Source of the DNA: Blastocystis hominis
Taxonomy: Eukaryota > Sar > Bigyra > Opalinata > Blastocystidae
Assembly (NCBI RefSeq): GCF_000151665.1
Contig: NW_013171823.1
Span: 310,001 to 374,000, forward strand
Length of the DNA stretch: 64,000 nucleotides
Direction of reading: 5' to 3'
Shown: one piece after another, positions 22,837-34,000 of the stretch
Layout: each line of letters opens with the position of its first letter
Position numbering within the stretch: position 1 is the stretch's first letter
Notes under the pieces: generated by a model
Seen by the model: the letters and a program-made list of their open reading frames with translations, nothing else
The model's database searches: none
What the model was told of the DNA's origin: nothing
Program-made: the position numbers and the translations under genes

Positions 22837-25361
22837 TTAGATAGGAAGACACTCATTTAGAGATGGACTGGCATTGGACATATACACAAAAAGCACTTTC
22901 TTAAAGCACGAATTCTTGTCAATGTCCACTTCAACCGATGGAACATTCAAAACCGTTATAGCTCGGCATTCCTTGAAACAATCTGGACCTGCTTTGAGTT
23001 TACTCAGTTTCGGTAGGTCTACAATTGTACCTTTACTTTGTTTATACCTTTTAACTCAACTCTACAATTATCATTATCTGGTCCCATCAACGCTTTCTCT
23101 CCCAGTTCGATCCTTTTCAAAGAGATCAAATCTAAACACTCAATTCCAATACATCAATAAAATACTATCAAATACTGTGTGCGAAGATAATGTGAAAGCT
23201 TCATTTCCTAATACAATCGATTCAAGTTTCGGTAGATCTAGTTCAAATCGTTGCGATACAAATACCTCGAACACAAAATGAAGCCCAGTAGAAATTTAGA
23301 GAATAACTTCCTATCTTGCCGATTTCCAAATATCGCAAGGAAGGAAGATTCTCTATTGTAAATGGACCGGAATGATGAGAGAAAGTAAAAGAGTCTAATT
23401 TGATTGATTCCAGTTTTTTACAGTTCGATACATTGAATGAACCATGTGGGTTTGGATTACAACTAGTTACAAATGAATGATAGCCGATTGATATTTCAAT
23501 CAATTCATTTAGATCATGGATATCGAAATCACCAACACCTTGAAATGAATTCTTACCGATAGTCAATTCTTTTAATACTTCCATTTGGTTTATATCGATA
23601 AAAATATGTGTGTCATTACACGAATTATCAGGAATATTTAGGAGTTCTTCTTTGGCGCTAATCTTTATCTGGCTGAACTTGAGACTTTGTTTGCTCGTCG
23701 GCTTGTCAGATATTCGTATATATTGTGTTAAATGAATAGAAACATCTTCGGTTTATCAAACACATCATTTCATTACTAGTCATTTTGGCTCTCTTTACTT
23801 CCGAAAATGGATAAGATGGATCGGAAATGACTTCCTGTATTTTCAAATCCACAGTTTCGAGATTGGGAATGTCTGTTCTATTATCATCATTCAGGATTCG
23901 ATACTCAATAACTCAACTGATTGAATATAATGAAAACTGAACCCTTTGGAAGTCAATGTTTTCAGATTCGGAAGATCTATTCGTTTGTTCCATTCTCACT
24001 TCTCTACTTTTCATAACTAATGATGAACCACTATTGAGTCCTGACAGTGCTGCCCATCCAAGACTTAGCGTTTCCAGACAAGGAAGATCTATTCAATAAG
24101 AAACACACCACATTCGTTCCTACTCGATAATTCAATACATTCTTGTGTTTCAAATGCATGATTTCCCAATATGACCGTTTTCAATTTGGGTAAATCTACT
24201 CATCATCCCCATTCCAAACGATTTGCCTTTCAATATTAAGTTACTGTAGGAAAAACTATACGAATCTTCTTCTTTGTTCCCAATTTGGATCAGTTCCAAC
24301 GAAGGAAGTTGATTCAATTCAAATCCACCACTATAGTATAAAAAGCTGCGTGCGCCAATTATAATCGAACGCAACTCACTGCAATCCACGATAGTAAATG
24401 TGCGATTCATTCGATTTATACGGTCATCTATATAGAAGCAATTGTTTCCAATTTTCAATGAGGTCAATTCCTTCATTCCGCTTAGATCGAAATGGTCTGT
24501 GTTACTAAAATTGTGATCTTTTATCTCGATCGTTGCTACCTTCTTGTATTTGCTTAGATCCAAATAGCTCTCCTTCTCGTATTTATTGGCTGCGATTATT
24601 ATGCTTTCGATGTTCGGATCAGCCATCAAACAACTTTCTTTTGTGTTATACCATCCAGTTGTCAGGATCGTTGTGTTCACTTCGACTCCTTTTTCCCACA
24701 CTCCCTTTATCATTGCTATACCATTCGTGTCCAGTGTGTATCCGATCCCATCTCGATAACAAGTATTCGTTTCTTCATCGTACAAATATCCACCGCAATA
24801 CTCTGGAAATCGCAATACTGGATCCAAATTGTCTTGAGTAGTATTGAACTCAGTCATTTCTTTACCATTGAAAATACGGCTTATTTTTATCAGTTGATCT
24901 TCAGCCCACGTCCCTTCCAATAATAATTCACCTGTACTACTATCAAATTCGATTCCTCGACCCAGTCTTCGATAGTCACCATCAAGATCTCCACGATATA
25001 TCACAATTTCAGTATTCATGTCAATTATTTCTTTTATGCAACCTGCTTTACTATTCTTAACATGGATTTGTGTGTTCTTTCTTCCTGGTTTGTACCTTTC
25101 ATAGTATTTCGCGCAGCCCTTACCGAACGATTCATACTCTCCAGTTGCTTCACCGTTTTCGAGTTTCCATACATTCAGTAATAAACCATTTTGGTAATGG
25201 CATATTTCCTGCTCATTTATTAACGTATACTCATTCTCATGCTCTCCACTATAGCGCTGCATATAATAATTCTTTCCATGCTTTATATATGGCATAGGTT
25301 CGCCGATTCTTTCATAATTATGAAAAAAGGGTGTTGTATCTATAATGAAACACGTACACAT
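22837..25361 (-). CDS. MORN-like / BspA-type leucine-rich-repeat protein (right-arm copy), 757 aa after splicing
   Basis: Mirror of the left-arm gene, exons in transcription order: 25361-24227, 24195-24124, 24088-24008, 23976-23905, 23872-23777, 23745-23266, 23237-23166, 23131-23048, 23018-22837 (2,274 nt, 758 codons). All splice sites of the left copy, including the unusual GC donor at the first intron, are preserved. Protein differences are few (for example Cys/His near 'YIK-GK', Asn/Ser and Thr/Ser in the later LRRs). The ATG at 25361 is two codons upstream of the left copy's start, where the left arm has ATG-TGA. It is convergent with the giant gene, about 316 nt apart. Both copies are open throughout, so both may be expressed. 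Molecular role unknown. Confidence 0.7.
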
Positions 25362-25417
25362 AAGTCCTACTGAAAATCGTTTCAAAAGTCAGGAGATGAT
25401 TCATTCCCCACTATCTT

Positions 25418-26015
25418 CAGTTATATATTCTATTAATAATATATAGTGCACAAGCTCATATACACCGTGGTGGGAAATAAATAGGGTTAATTTAAGTATT
25501 GTTTTTTTGAGGTTAGGGTTGTCCTACTGCCTAATTTCTATTGTAGTTGTAAAGTACATCATGTCTCCGTCAATCAATCATAGTTGGATCCTTGTTATTC
25601 TTAGGATTTTTAGGTAATTCAGTGAATGGTGTATTTTTGTATTTTATATAGTTATCATAGATCATATATTCATAGTGAAGTGGAAAATTGTAAGGAATTC
25701 CACTTTTTGCTATAGTAATTCGTTTTTTGCATGTAGGGCTATCTTACGACATGAAATGCATCACATACATGCAGATAACTAGAATGGAATGAAGATTCAA
25801 CTTTGCAGAGATTATTTCCTATTTGTTACGTCCCGTTCACTCTCTCATTTTATGCAATTCTTTGGTAGATTATATCATCTAATTATACAATCATGATACT
25901 ATTATACATATCCTATTAGGGATAGTGATGCTTCTCCTTTTAATGCATGTATCCCATGGTTCAGTTTAATATTTACTAGAATAATCCACACTGTCCACAT
26001 CCAAATAGCGTAAAA
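25418..26015. other. AT-rich spacer between right arm and glycosyltransferase gene
   Basis: About 600 nt with no convincing open frame or RNA gene. It should carry the promoter of the right-arm LRR gene, which reads leftward from 25361, and the 3' flank of the glycosyltransferase. Confidence 0.45.
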
Positions 26016-26023
26016 AACAAACA
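26016..26023 (-). terminator. TGTTTGTT 3'-end motif of the glycosyltransferase gene
   Basis: Exact octamer on the minus strand, only 6 nt past the TAG at 26030-26032. If cleavage is about 5 nt upstream of the motif, the 3' UTR is almost nil. Confidence 0.7.
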
Positions 26024-26029
26024 AGCAGT

Positions 26030-27790
26030 CTATTCATCTGGTATTGGCTCATAATAGCTCTTCTGTATCCTTTTACAAATCGGAAAGTGTGGCTTTCCTC
26101 CATACTCTCTCTCCAACCTCCTCAAAATACTCCTGTAAACTTTCTCCATCTTCCCCTGCACCTCTTCTTGCGCGTACACCGTTTTAAATTTCGAACTACT
26201 TCACAATATTCTCAATTTCCTACAACGGATGCGGATAATCCATCGCAAACGCATTGTTCAGAATCATCATTTTATAATTCCGCTGCCGGAATTCTTCGAT
26301 TAGTGCCACTTTATCGTACCCATAATCCATAAAACGGCTATCAAACAACGGTGTTTTCGGCGTGTGTTTCACCATCACATACGGCTCCATCATGTCCGTA
26401 ATGAAACATTTGATCCGCGACACTCGAGTGCTCGTGAAATACCACTCCGGCATCACGTAATACTATTCCTCACCCCTCCATCTCGCGTGTACATGCGTTC
26501 GTATTTTGTGCTTCGAAGAAGCGCAGAACTGGCTATTCACACACATCAATAATTGCTGTTTGTTTTCGGGTTGAACCGCGCTCGCTCTATTCAAACACAC
26601 TTTGATAAAACAAACAAAAAAGCGCAGGACTCCACGCTGCTGCAATAGCGCAGTAAGCGAGGAGTGAAGAAGATCGGGAGGATCACGAGCACATCATCGG
26701 CTTCGTAGAGGTATCGCGGGAGATGCGTTAACTCGTAGAGTGTGTTCGCTGTGTGGAATTCATTGGAGGATTTTTACTGGTCACGTGGAGATCGATGTCC
26801 ATGACGATGTAGTGCGAAGTTTTGACGTTGCTGATTCCGAACGAGCGCATGGCGTTCATGGGGTAATGACCGTATTCGTATCGGGAAGGGCCGACGAGAT
26901 AGAGCAAAATGGTGAGACGCGACGGAAGGTAATGATTGCGAATGTACGAGAGACATTCGGATTCGATACTTAACGTTCCCATAATGACAATAATAATGTT
27001 TCTGTGGAGTGTGAGAGAAAGGAAGTGGAGAATACCCGTGAAAACGGTAGAGAAGCTCGGGAATGGTAAAAAGACGATTGAGGCCAAAGATCGAATAGAC
27101 GGCAGTAACGTTGTATTCTGCGCTTCCCTCAGGCGGGTAATAAGCTATTCATCACACATATCATCACAAAACGGTACGATTCTGTACAGTGTAGATTTCG
27201 TTTGTTTCGGTGTTGCCAATAAATTTACGAATGAGCAGACCATTTACGGCAGTTTTGAACAAGAATTTGGGATGCATGATTGCCCTGCATCCCTCACAAA
27301 CAGTACCCGTCGGAGTATATCGCAAAGAGTTAAAATGGGTAAAAACATTACTCCTCTTCCTTCTTTTAAGAGTATTAGAGACCTGTGACATAAATGAGCA
27401 GGGTGGATATGAGGAAGCATTCGCACATGTTTTTTCTACATAGGAACGTAGCTGAGAATCTCTTCTCTGCATTAGGAAATTATTCACACTTATGGCATAG
27501 GTCTTCGAGACAAATTCATATCTGCCATGAGCACGCTGATTACGCTTTCGAGGAATTTTAATTGTCTTATTCACAGACTGAACTATCCTCGGAGGTGACT
27601 TAATTGCTCCCTGGCGATACATAGACATCACCTTTGTGCCATTCGTATTATTGAATGATGCCATAGACATTCTTGAAGGAATATTCAGAGTATATTCCAT
27701 AGAATCACTATAGACAAAAGAACGCTCTCGAATAACAATAAAAACAAGGTTTAAATAGAGAAGCACAAAACTAATAGAAAAACATATCAT
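26030..27790 (-). CDS. LARGE/B4GAT1-like (GT49) glycosyltransferase, type II membrane protein, 525 aa
   Basis: Seven exons in transcription order: 27790-27178, 27144-27036, 27001-26778, 26748-26616, 26586-26493, 26462-26227, 26198-26030; introns 28-34 nt, sum 1,578 nt = 526 codons. Residues 1-20 (FSISFVLLYLNLVFIVI) are a signal anchor, so the enzyme is probably a Golgi type II protein with a lumenal catalytic domain. Family marks after splicing: YPMNAMRSFGISNVKTSHYIVMDIDLH, shown here only to name its DxD site (D-I-D near residue 310); LYELTHLP; and near 414 EPYVMVKHTP, PLFDSRFMDYGYDK and AFAMDYPHP. These match Glyco_transf_49 enzymes, which add GlcA or GlcA/Xyl units to surface glycans. The donor and acceptor cannot be told from sequence. 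It lies head-to-tail behind the 28.5-30.3 kb LRR gene. Confidence 0.8.
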
Positions 27791-28506
27791 TACTAAAAAG
27801 AAATGAACAACACGGGGGTCTCTGATGGGTTATGTATTTTTTTGAATGGCTTCGGCTATCTATGGTTTAATTGAATCTTACATTCTATCGGGTGTACGTT
27901 CTGTTCGTAGTAGTTTCATAAAAAAGCTATTCCTTGCTGTCCTTTCAATTTTTTGGCACTGTTGCATCGTGTTATTGATCTAGCTTGTCTTTTTTTAAAA
28001 GAACAAAAGAGATCATTGGTACCGTACTTTTAATGGTGTTCTTTATCATGCGCATTCCTATATTATTGCTTTTATGATACTTATTTGTATATTCCAATGT
28101 TTTTTGTCCATTAGTCCTTGTTCTTGGATGTCGTACTGTTATTTTGTGTGGATTGTTGTTTTCATTATGTTTATAATGTACTTGAGTATAAAGGGTATCG
28201 TATTGGATGGAAGAATGGTTTTTGATCCATTTTCTGTGTATATTTGTATTTATGGTTTGTCGTTCTTATTTTGTCACGCATCACATTGATGAATTGCAAA
28301 GTAATACAGATTGTTGAATGTGGTTTTATGATCATTATTTTTAAAGTGGTATGCTGAAGTAAATCGTTTTTATGAACATGAGTAGTGTTGGGATGCCACT
28401 AGCTTGTACTTGTGATGTAATTTGGATTCTGATAGAATAAACTACTTTTACCGTTTTGGTCACTCATTCATTTTAGTATACTATGTGTTTTAGCATTATG
28501 TTGTGA
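27791..28506. other. AT-rich spacer upstream of the glycosyltransferase gene
   Basis: About 700 nt between two minus-strand genes. A plus-strand frame at 28074-28289 is hydrophobic by composition only and has no motif or splice partner. No promoter element or RNA gene is recognisable. Confidence 0.45.
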
Positions 28507-28514
28507 AACAAACA
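28507..28514 (-). terminator. TGTTTGTT 3'-end motif of the third LRR gene
   Basis: Exact octamer on the minus strand, about 40 nt after the stop at 28555-28557. Confidence 0.7.
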
Positions 28515-28554
28515 ATTGGTTCAACACATTTCAGGCTGACCTGTAGTCATGTGT

Positions 28555-30307
28555 TCATACGAAGATATTAGCTAACACTGTAGATACGTCTATTCGTTTA
28601 TTGTGCATGCGATTTATACTTATTATACGTAGCTCTGATACTTTTGGGGTGAAATTAGCATTTTCTATGGTTCGGAGATTTGGAATATCTAGAATAAAGT
28701 GTTCAGTGTCAGGTAAGTGATACTTTCCAATTCTATTTTTCGGATTTCTGAAAAGTTATATTTGTCCAAATACATTTTTGATAAACTTGGTAAATCTAAA
28801 TATTAACTATTGCCTTCTGTGATACTTCTCATTTTCAACTGAGTTGATATTCCACTCGCTGATCCATTAAATGCACCTTCACCAAGTGTGATTGTCTTCA
28901 GTGAAGGAAGATCTATTTTGTTATTGTAATCGAGTTTCCCTCTACTTTCTATTGCTATTATAGGAGCATATCGAAATGCATATTTCCCTAACGAAATACT
29001 TTGAAGATTTGTGAATTCTATATCATTAGAATACCATTATGTGCAAAACCCTTTGTTCCTCGAATAGCAAAAGAACAGTATAGAAAGTTATAAGAATTAC
29101 TGTATATACTTCCTATTATTAGAGACTGTAATGAAGGCAAGTTGTTCATTTTAAATCCCCCAGCAAAATCAATAAAACTATTGTTCCCAATTGATATCGA
29201 TTTCAATGATTCGCAATCCACAATTTCAAAGGTTTTTGGTTTATTTGTATGAGAGTAACATTCTTTGGAGGAAAAACTATTATCCCCTATACTTAGAGTT
29301 TTCAGCTTTTTTAGATTCTGTATTTGAAACGCATTCACTTTGGTAAAGCAATCATTTCCAATAGTAATCGATTCTAACTCGGTATAATCGCTTAATTTGA
29401 ACTGGGTCATATCGTTGCAACTGTTGTCGCTGACAATCATTTTTGTTAGGTTTTGAGTTAACGCATCAAATAATGTAGACGACGTGATTGTTTGTTCGAT
29501 ATTATTAACCACGGTTAATGCAGTATCTTGAGTGTTGTTTGCATTATTTGTCAAAAAATGGGCGTTCATATTCAGAATACTCTTATACCATCCATCGCAC
29601 AAGTTGATTTCTTTGGTTACTTTTCCTTTATCATATTGTACTTCACATACTGCAACTCCGCTTCTAATGTTTATCAAATATCCTGTCCCATGTCGTTTAA
29701 TTACATTATCTATTATGTAGTATCCTCCCATATAAAGAGGAACTCGATTCCATGGCTTGATATTATCACCCTTTGCATATTCGATCATTATATTTTGGGC
29801 TGCATCAAACTCTCTTATAATACTTATTAATTTATCATGTTCCCAATAGCCTTCAATAGATTCTTTTCCATTCTTTGAATCATATTCAATTCCATGTCCA
29901 TCTCTATTTAGTTGATTGTCAAATCCTCCTCGATATACTACGATCTCTTGACATTTCATTTTGTTTATCATTGTTATTGTCATCAATACTGTTGTCATGT
30001 CATTATTCACAATTCTTCTCTTTTCTTCATCCATAATCGATTCCCAAGTCTCTGCCCTTTTCACTTTTCCTTGATCATATTCGATTATCCTTCCTACACG
30101 ATTGCCATCCTTTACTGTCCATGCCAAAGAAAGGATCCCACGATTAAATAATCGACACTCACCCTCAACCTTACCATCCTTTATCTCACTCAACAGATAC
30201 TCGTTTGAATGGTCTCCCTTGAATTGCTGGAGTTCATAGGTTTTATTATCAATGGTAATAGTTTCTTTCTCCCCAGCGATGTAATCGTTTAGCATGTATC
30301 TCGACAT
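28555..30307 (-). CDS. Third MORN-like / BspA-type LRR paralogue, 551 aa
   Basis: Four exons in transcription order: 30307-29050, 29017-28826, 28795-28724, 28688-28555; introns 32, 30 and 35 nt; total 1,656 nt = 552 codons. The N-terminal third has MORN-like patches (YRGGFDNQLNRDGHGIEYD, GYWEHDKL), followed by LRR_5-type repeats (ELESITIGNDCF, LKTLSIGDNSF). It aligns along its length with the first two thirds of the inverted-repeat LRR genes, including intron positions: each intron splits the codon before the conserved 'LP' or 'FTNL' after its first base. Here the first intron has a normal GT donor. It lacks the extra LRR block of the arm copies. The ATG at 30307 is the first in frame. No signal peptide is seen. 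Probably a product of older duplication; role unknown. Confidence 0.75.
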
Positions 30308-30490
30308 AATTATCTCTCTACTTTGATCTAAGAATGATTTCTAACAGATTCGAGACCTACGATTCATATTTCCTTGCCTAGATTCAATAAAACAAATATG
30401 ACAATAGAAGGAATGATATTGAGTCATGTGATTCACATTTGACACGTGCCAAGAATCGTACGAAAGCTGAATTTTCTCACGAATGAATGA

Positions 30491-30498
30491 AACAAACA
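30491..30498 (-). terminator. TGTTTGTT 3'-end motif of the giant armadillo gene
   Basis: Exact octamer on the minus strand, 67 nt after the stop at 30566-30568, within the 258-nt gap before the LRR gene start. Confidence 0.65.
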
Positions 30499-30565
30499 CC
30501 TCAATTATGCAACAGAGTACTCGCTATCCTATCGTTAGAACCACTTAACGACAAGATAAGCCGTT

Positions 30566-31060
30566 TTACATGTCGAAGTCGGAGTCATTGATGGCCTCAG
30601 GGGCGGGTGCTGCCTTCCCCTTTGGCTTCTCAGCGCTCTTTTCCGATTTGGAACGACTTGAGTGATGATGATTTCCCGATCGACGACTGTGACTTCGAGA
30701 CTTCTCTCCTCCTTCCTTTTCCGATCGGTGTTCATGTCTCTTCTTCTTCTCCTTCTCCTTCTCTCCGTCCTTTCCGGACCCATGGCGATGACCGTGGCTG
30801 TGGCCATGACTATGACTATGACTGTGACTGTGACTGTGAGTATGACTGTGGCCATGACCGTGGCCCGATCTATGATGTTTCTTCTCCTTCTTTTCTTCCT
30901 CCTCCTTCTCTTCCTTTTCTTCCTTCACTTCCTCCTTCTTCTCTTCTTCTTCTTCCTTCTTTTCTTCCTCCTTCTTCGAACTGTGATGGTGATGTGTCTT
31001 TCCTTTGTGGGATCGATGCTTCGTGCGATGTCTGCCTCTGCCTTCGCCTTCGCCTTCCTC
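30566..31060 (-). other. Charged, histidine-rich C-terminal tail of the armadillo protein
   Basis: The last 160 or so residues leave the repeat pattern: Lys/Glu runs, then alternating His-Gly and His-Ser/Thr (HGHGHSHTHSHSH), then Arg/Ser/His-rich and a short acidic end (DSDFDM). The His stretch could bind Zn or Ni, or be a localisation or condensate tail. It should be disordered. Confidence 0.8.
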
Positions 31061-34000
31061 TGCCGGGAACGCACTCGCCAGCTTCTGCATTGCCTCGCTT
31101 TCCTCCACTTTGCCGGAGCTTTGCAGCTCCTTCAGCAGGAGACCCAGCTTCTGCTTCTTCATCGCGTTCATCGCGCTCGGCGCGTCCATCACGTTCACCA
31201 GGAACTTGCAGCCCGTGTTCACCGCGGCGCTCTGCAGCTTGCAAGCGCGGATCGCCGTGATCACCGCGTTCACCGTGGCCGCATTGTTCAAGTCCATGAT
31301 CTTCGCCTCGATCTCCGACAGCTGCTCCAGCCACTCCATGGCGTCCTTCTGGATCGGCCGGCTCTGCGGGAAGCGCTTCATCATCGCCACCACCGCATCG
31401 ATCATGTTCTCGTCGCCCAGCTCCTGCATGACCCGCAGATCCTTCTCGCTCTGCAGAATCTGCAGGCAGCTCGCGGCCACCGCCACGTTGCACAGCTCGC
31501 TCGCCATCATCTTGCAGAGCAGCTCGTACACGCCGGTCTCCATCAGGTCGCAATTCGGATACTTCTCCAGCAGCTCGCCCAGCGCCTTCATGCACGTCGT
31601 GCACACCTCGTCGATGTTCGCCGCCGCGTTGGTCTTCGACGCGTCCAGCATGCGGACCAGCGCGCTCGCCACCATCTGCACCAGATCGCTTCCTTCCTCG
31701 CTCTCCTCCACCGACGGGTCCTCCAGCAGGTGCATCAGCATCACGATCGCGTTGGAAACCAACTCCGGAGGATTCTCCGGGCTCGTGATCATGTCCTTCA
31801 CCTTCTGCAAGTAGTCCACATCGTCGTTCAGCAGATCGCTACGCACCTGCGGGAGCTCCGACAGCACGCCGAGCAGCTTGTACATCGCGGCCTGCACGTC
31901 CGGATTCTCGCTGGAGTACAGCAGGTAGTTGGCGTTCTTTTCGCAGTCGCTCAGGAGCTCCGCATCGAGGAGCTGCGGGTTGTCCTTCACGATGTCCAGC
32001 ATCACCAGCGCGCACAGACCCACGACCTCCAGATTGGGGTCCGTGTACGTGTACGTGTCCCACACCTCCATCAGCACGTTCAAGCCGCCGTCTTCGCGCA
32101 CCAGCTCGCTCAGGTTCGGGAGATCGCGCAGACTGTGGATGATGCGCAACGCGAACTCCTGCAGCTCCTCTTCCTCCAGATGGTTCAGCATCGCCGCCAA
32201 GATCAGGCTCAGGCCGAACTTCTCCAGCGTCTTGACCGGCTCGCGCAGCTCCACCAGGTTGTACAGCGCCTCCAGCAGGTTCACGCAGTGCTCCTTGTTG
32301 CCCACGAAGGGACCGAACGCCTCCAGCATCTTCTCCATGCCGTTGGCGCGGAGGATCGACCGTCGGCCCTTGTCCGTTCGCGAGCTCAGCGCCAGGACCT
32401 TCAGCGCCAGGCACGTGTGCGTCTCGCTCTTCAGCTCGAACGTCTTCACCACCTGCTTGGTCACGTCGTCCGCGCCCAGCTTCTTCATCACCTTCTCGTC
32501 GGCGCCCGGCTTGGTGCCCAGCGCCACGAACCCGAGCAGGCACATGTTCAGTACCTTCACGCGCACTTCGCGCTGCCACTCCGAGCCGTCCGACTTCTTC
32601 TTCCAGCTGTTGTCCATCAGCTCGCACATCTTCGGGATGTCCGACAGCTCCAGCACGTCCAGCTCCACCAGCTCCGCAGGCTCCTCCTCCTCCTTCTTCT
32701 CTGCCTTTCCCTTGCCAGCTCTGCCAGCTCTGCCAGCTCTGCCAGCCTTGCCGATCTTGCTGGCCTTGCCGTCCACATCCAGCAGAAGGTAGAGCAGCGA
32801 GCACGCAGGGCTCACGACCTCCTCCGACTCCGAGTAGCGCAGCAGACCGTCGTAGATCGCGCGCGGCGAGTTGGCGCCCACGAACTGGGAGCGCGACGCC
32901 GGGCAGTTGCGCACCAGGCGGTAGAGCGCCTTGCAACAGTCGCTGAAGACCTCCTTGAGCTCGGTCTTCATGCACTTGAACAGCACCGAGATGATGCCCA
33001 CCTCGGCCGACGTGCTGGCGTCCTCCTTTCGGTTGCACAGGGTCGTGATCACCTCTGTGATGCTGTGGATCGTGGTCTTGTTGCTGTACTGCGCATCCAG
33101 CATATCGCGCAGACCCTCCAAAATGCCCTTCGAGTCGCTCGGGTAGAAGCGGTGGAGGTGTTTGTGGTACATCAGTCGCAGCTTGCCCAGCATCTTGCTC
33201 AGCAGCGTCGCCAGACTCACCGCGATCTTGTTGCTCGCCTTGTGATGCACGCTCAGCTCCTTCGCCGCCTCGCCCAGCAGCAGGCTCAGCTCCTTCACCT
33301 CCAGAGTCGTCTTCTTACTCTCCTCCTCTTCCTCCTCCGCTTCCGCTGCCGCTTCTTGTTCTTTTGCCTCGTTCTGCACCACGGGCATCAGCAGATCCAA
33401 GCTCTCCAGCGCGTTCGTCGCCACCTGCTCGTCCGAACCCAGACGCTTAATCACCTCCAGCAGCGACTGGACGACGCGCGTCTTCTTCAGGAAGGAGGCC
33501 TTGGCAACCTGGACCGTCTTCAGCAGCGTCAGCAGGATCTCCAGCAGGATCACCATCTGCGGAGCCTCGTACTTCTCCTCCTCGAAGCACTTCACCAGCA
33601 TGGTCATCACCTGCTCCTCCCAGAAGGACTCGTACGACTGCTCGTTCTCCACCACGCGCAGCAGAAGTTGCAGAATCTGCGTCACTGTCTCGGGGGTCGG
33701 GAACTTCTCCAGCAGATCCACCAGCTGGCTCACGCCCTTGTCGTTCAACAGAGGCGCCACGCCCTTGCCGTCCTCGCCCACCACCTCCAGCAGCAGATCC
33801 AGCAGCTTGGAGAACGCCTCGGCGACCTGCTCGTTGCTAAGCTGGTTGATGCACCGCGGCAGCACCTCGAACACCGTCTGGAAGACGCTGCTCTTCAGAA
33901 TCGCAGCGCGGCCATCGGGGTGCTTGGTGAACACGATCAGCGCGTCGGTGCACTCCTTGATGGTGTCGTAGTAGTACCGCTTGGCCTGGTTGCCCAGAAT

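Larger units (their letters stand above)
21942..25417 (-). repeat. Right arm of the 3.48-kb inverted repeat
   Basis: Reverse complement of 1582-5057. It contains the true last 193 codons of the giant gene plus its 3' flank, then a convergent MORN/LRR gene. Because the giant gene is whole here and truncated in the left arm, this arm is probably the source copy. Confidence 0.9.

Noticed and set aside
1582-25417. Inverted arms as terminal repeats of a DNA transposon
   Set aside because: No transposase, no target-site duplication, and the arms contain ordinary spliced genes and a gene fragment.
26364-27443. Plus-strand open frames opposite the glycosyltransferase
   Set aside because: They are broken, motif-free and antisense to a seven-exon gene with clear GT49 motifs.
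28074-28289. Small hydrophobic plus-strand protein
   Set aside because: Low-complexity AT-rich translation without motif, splice partner or 3' motif.
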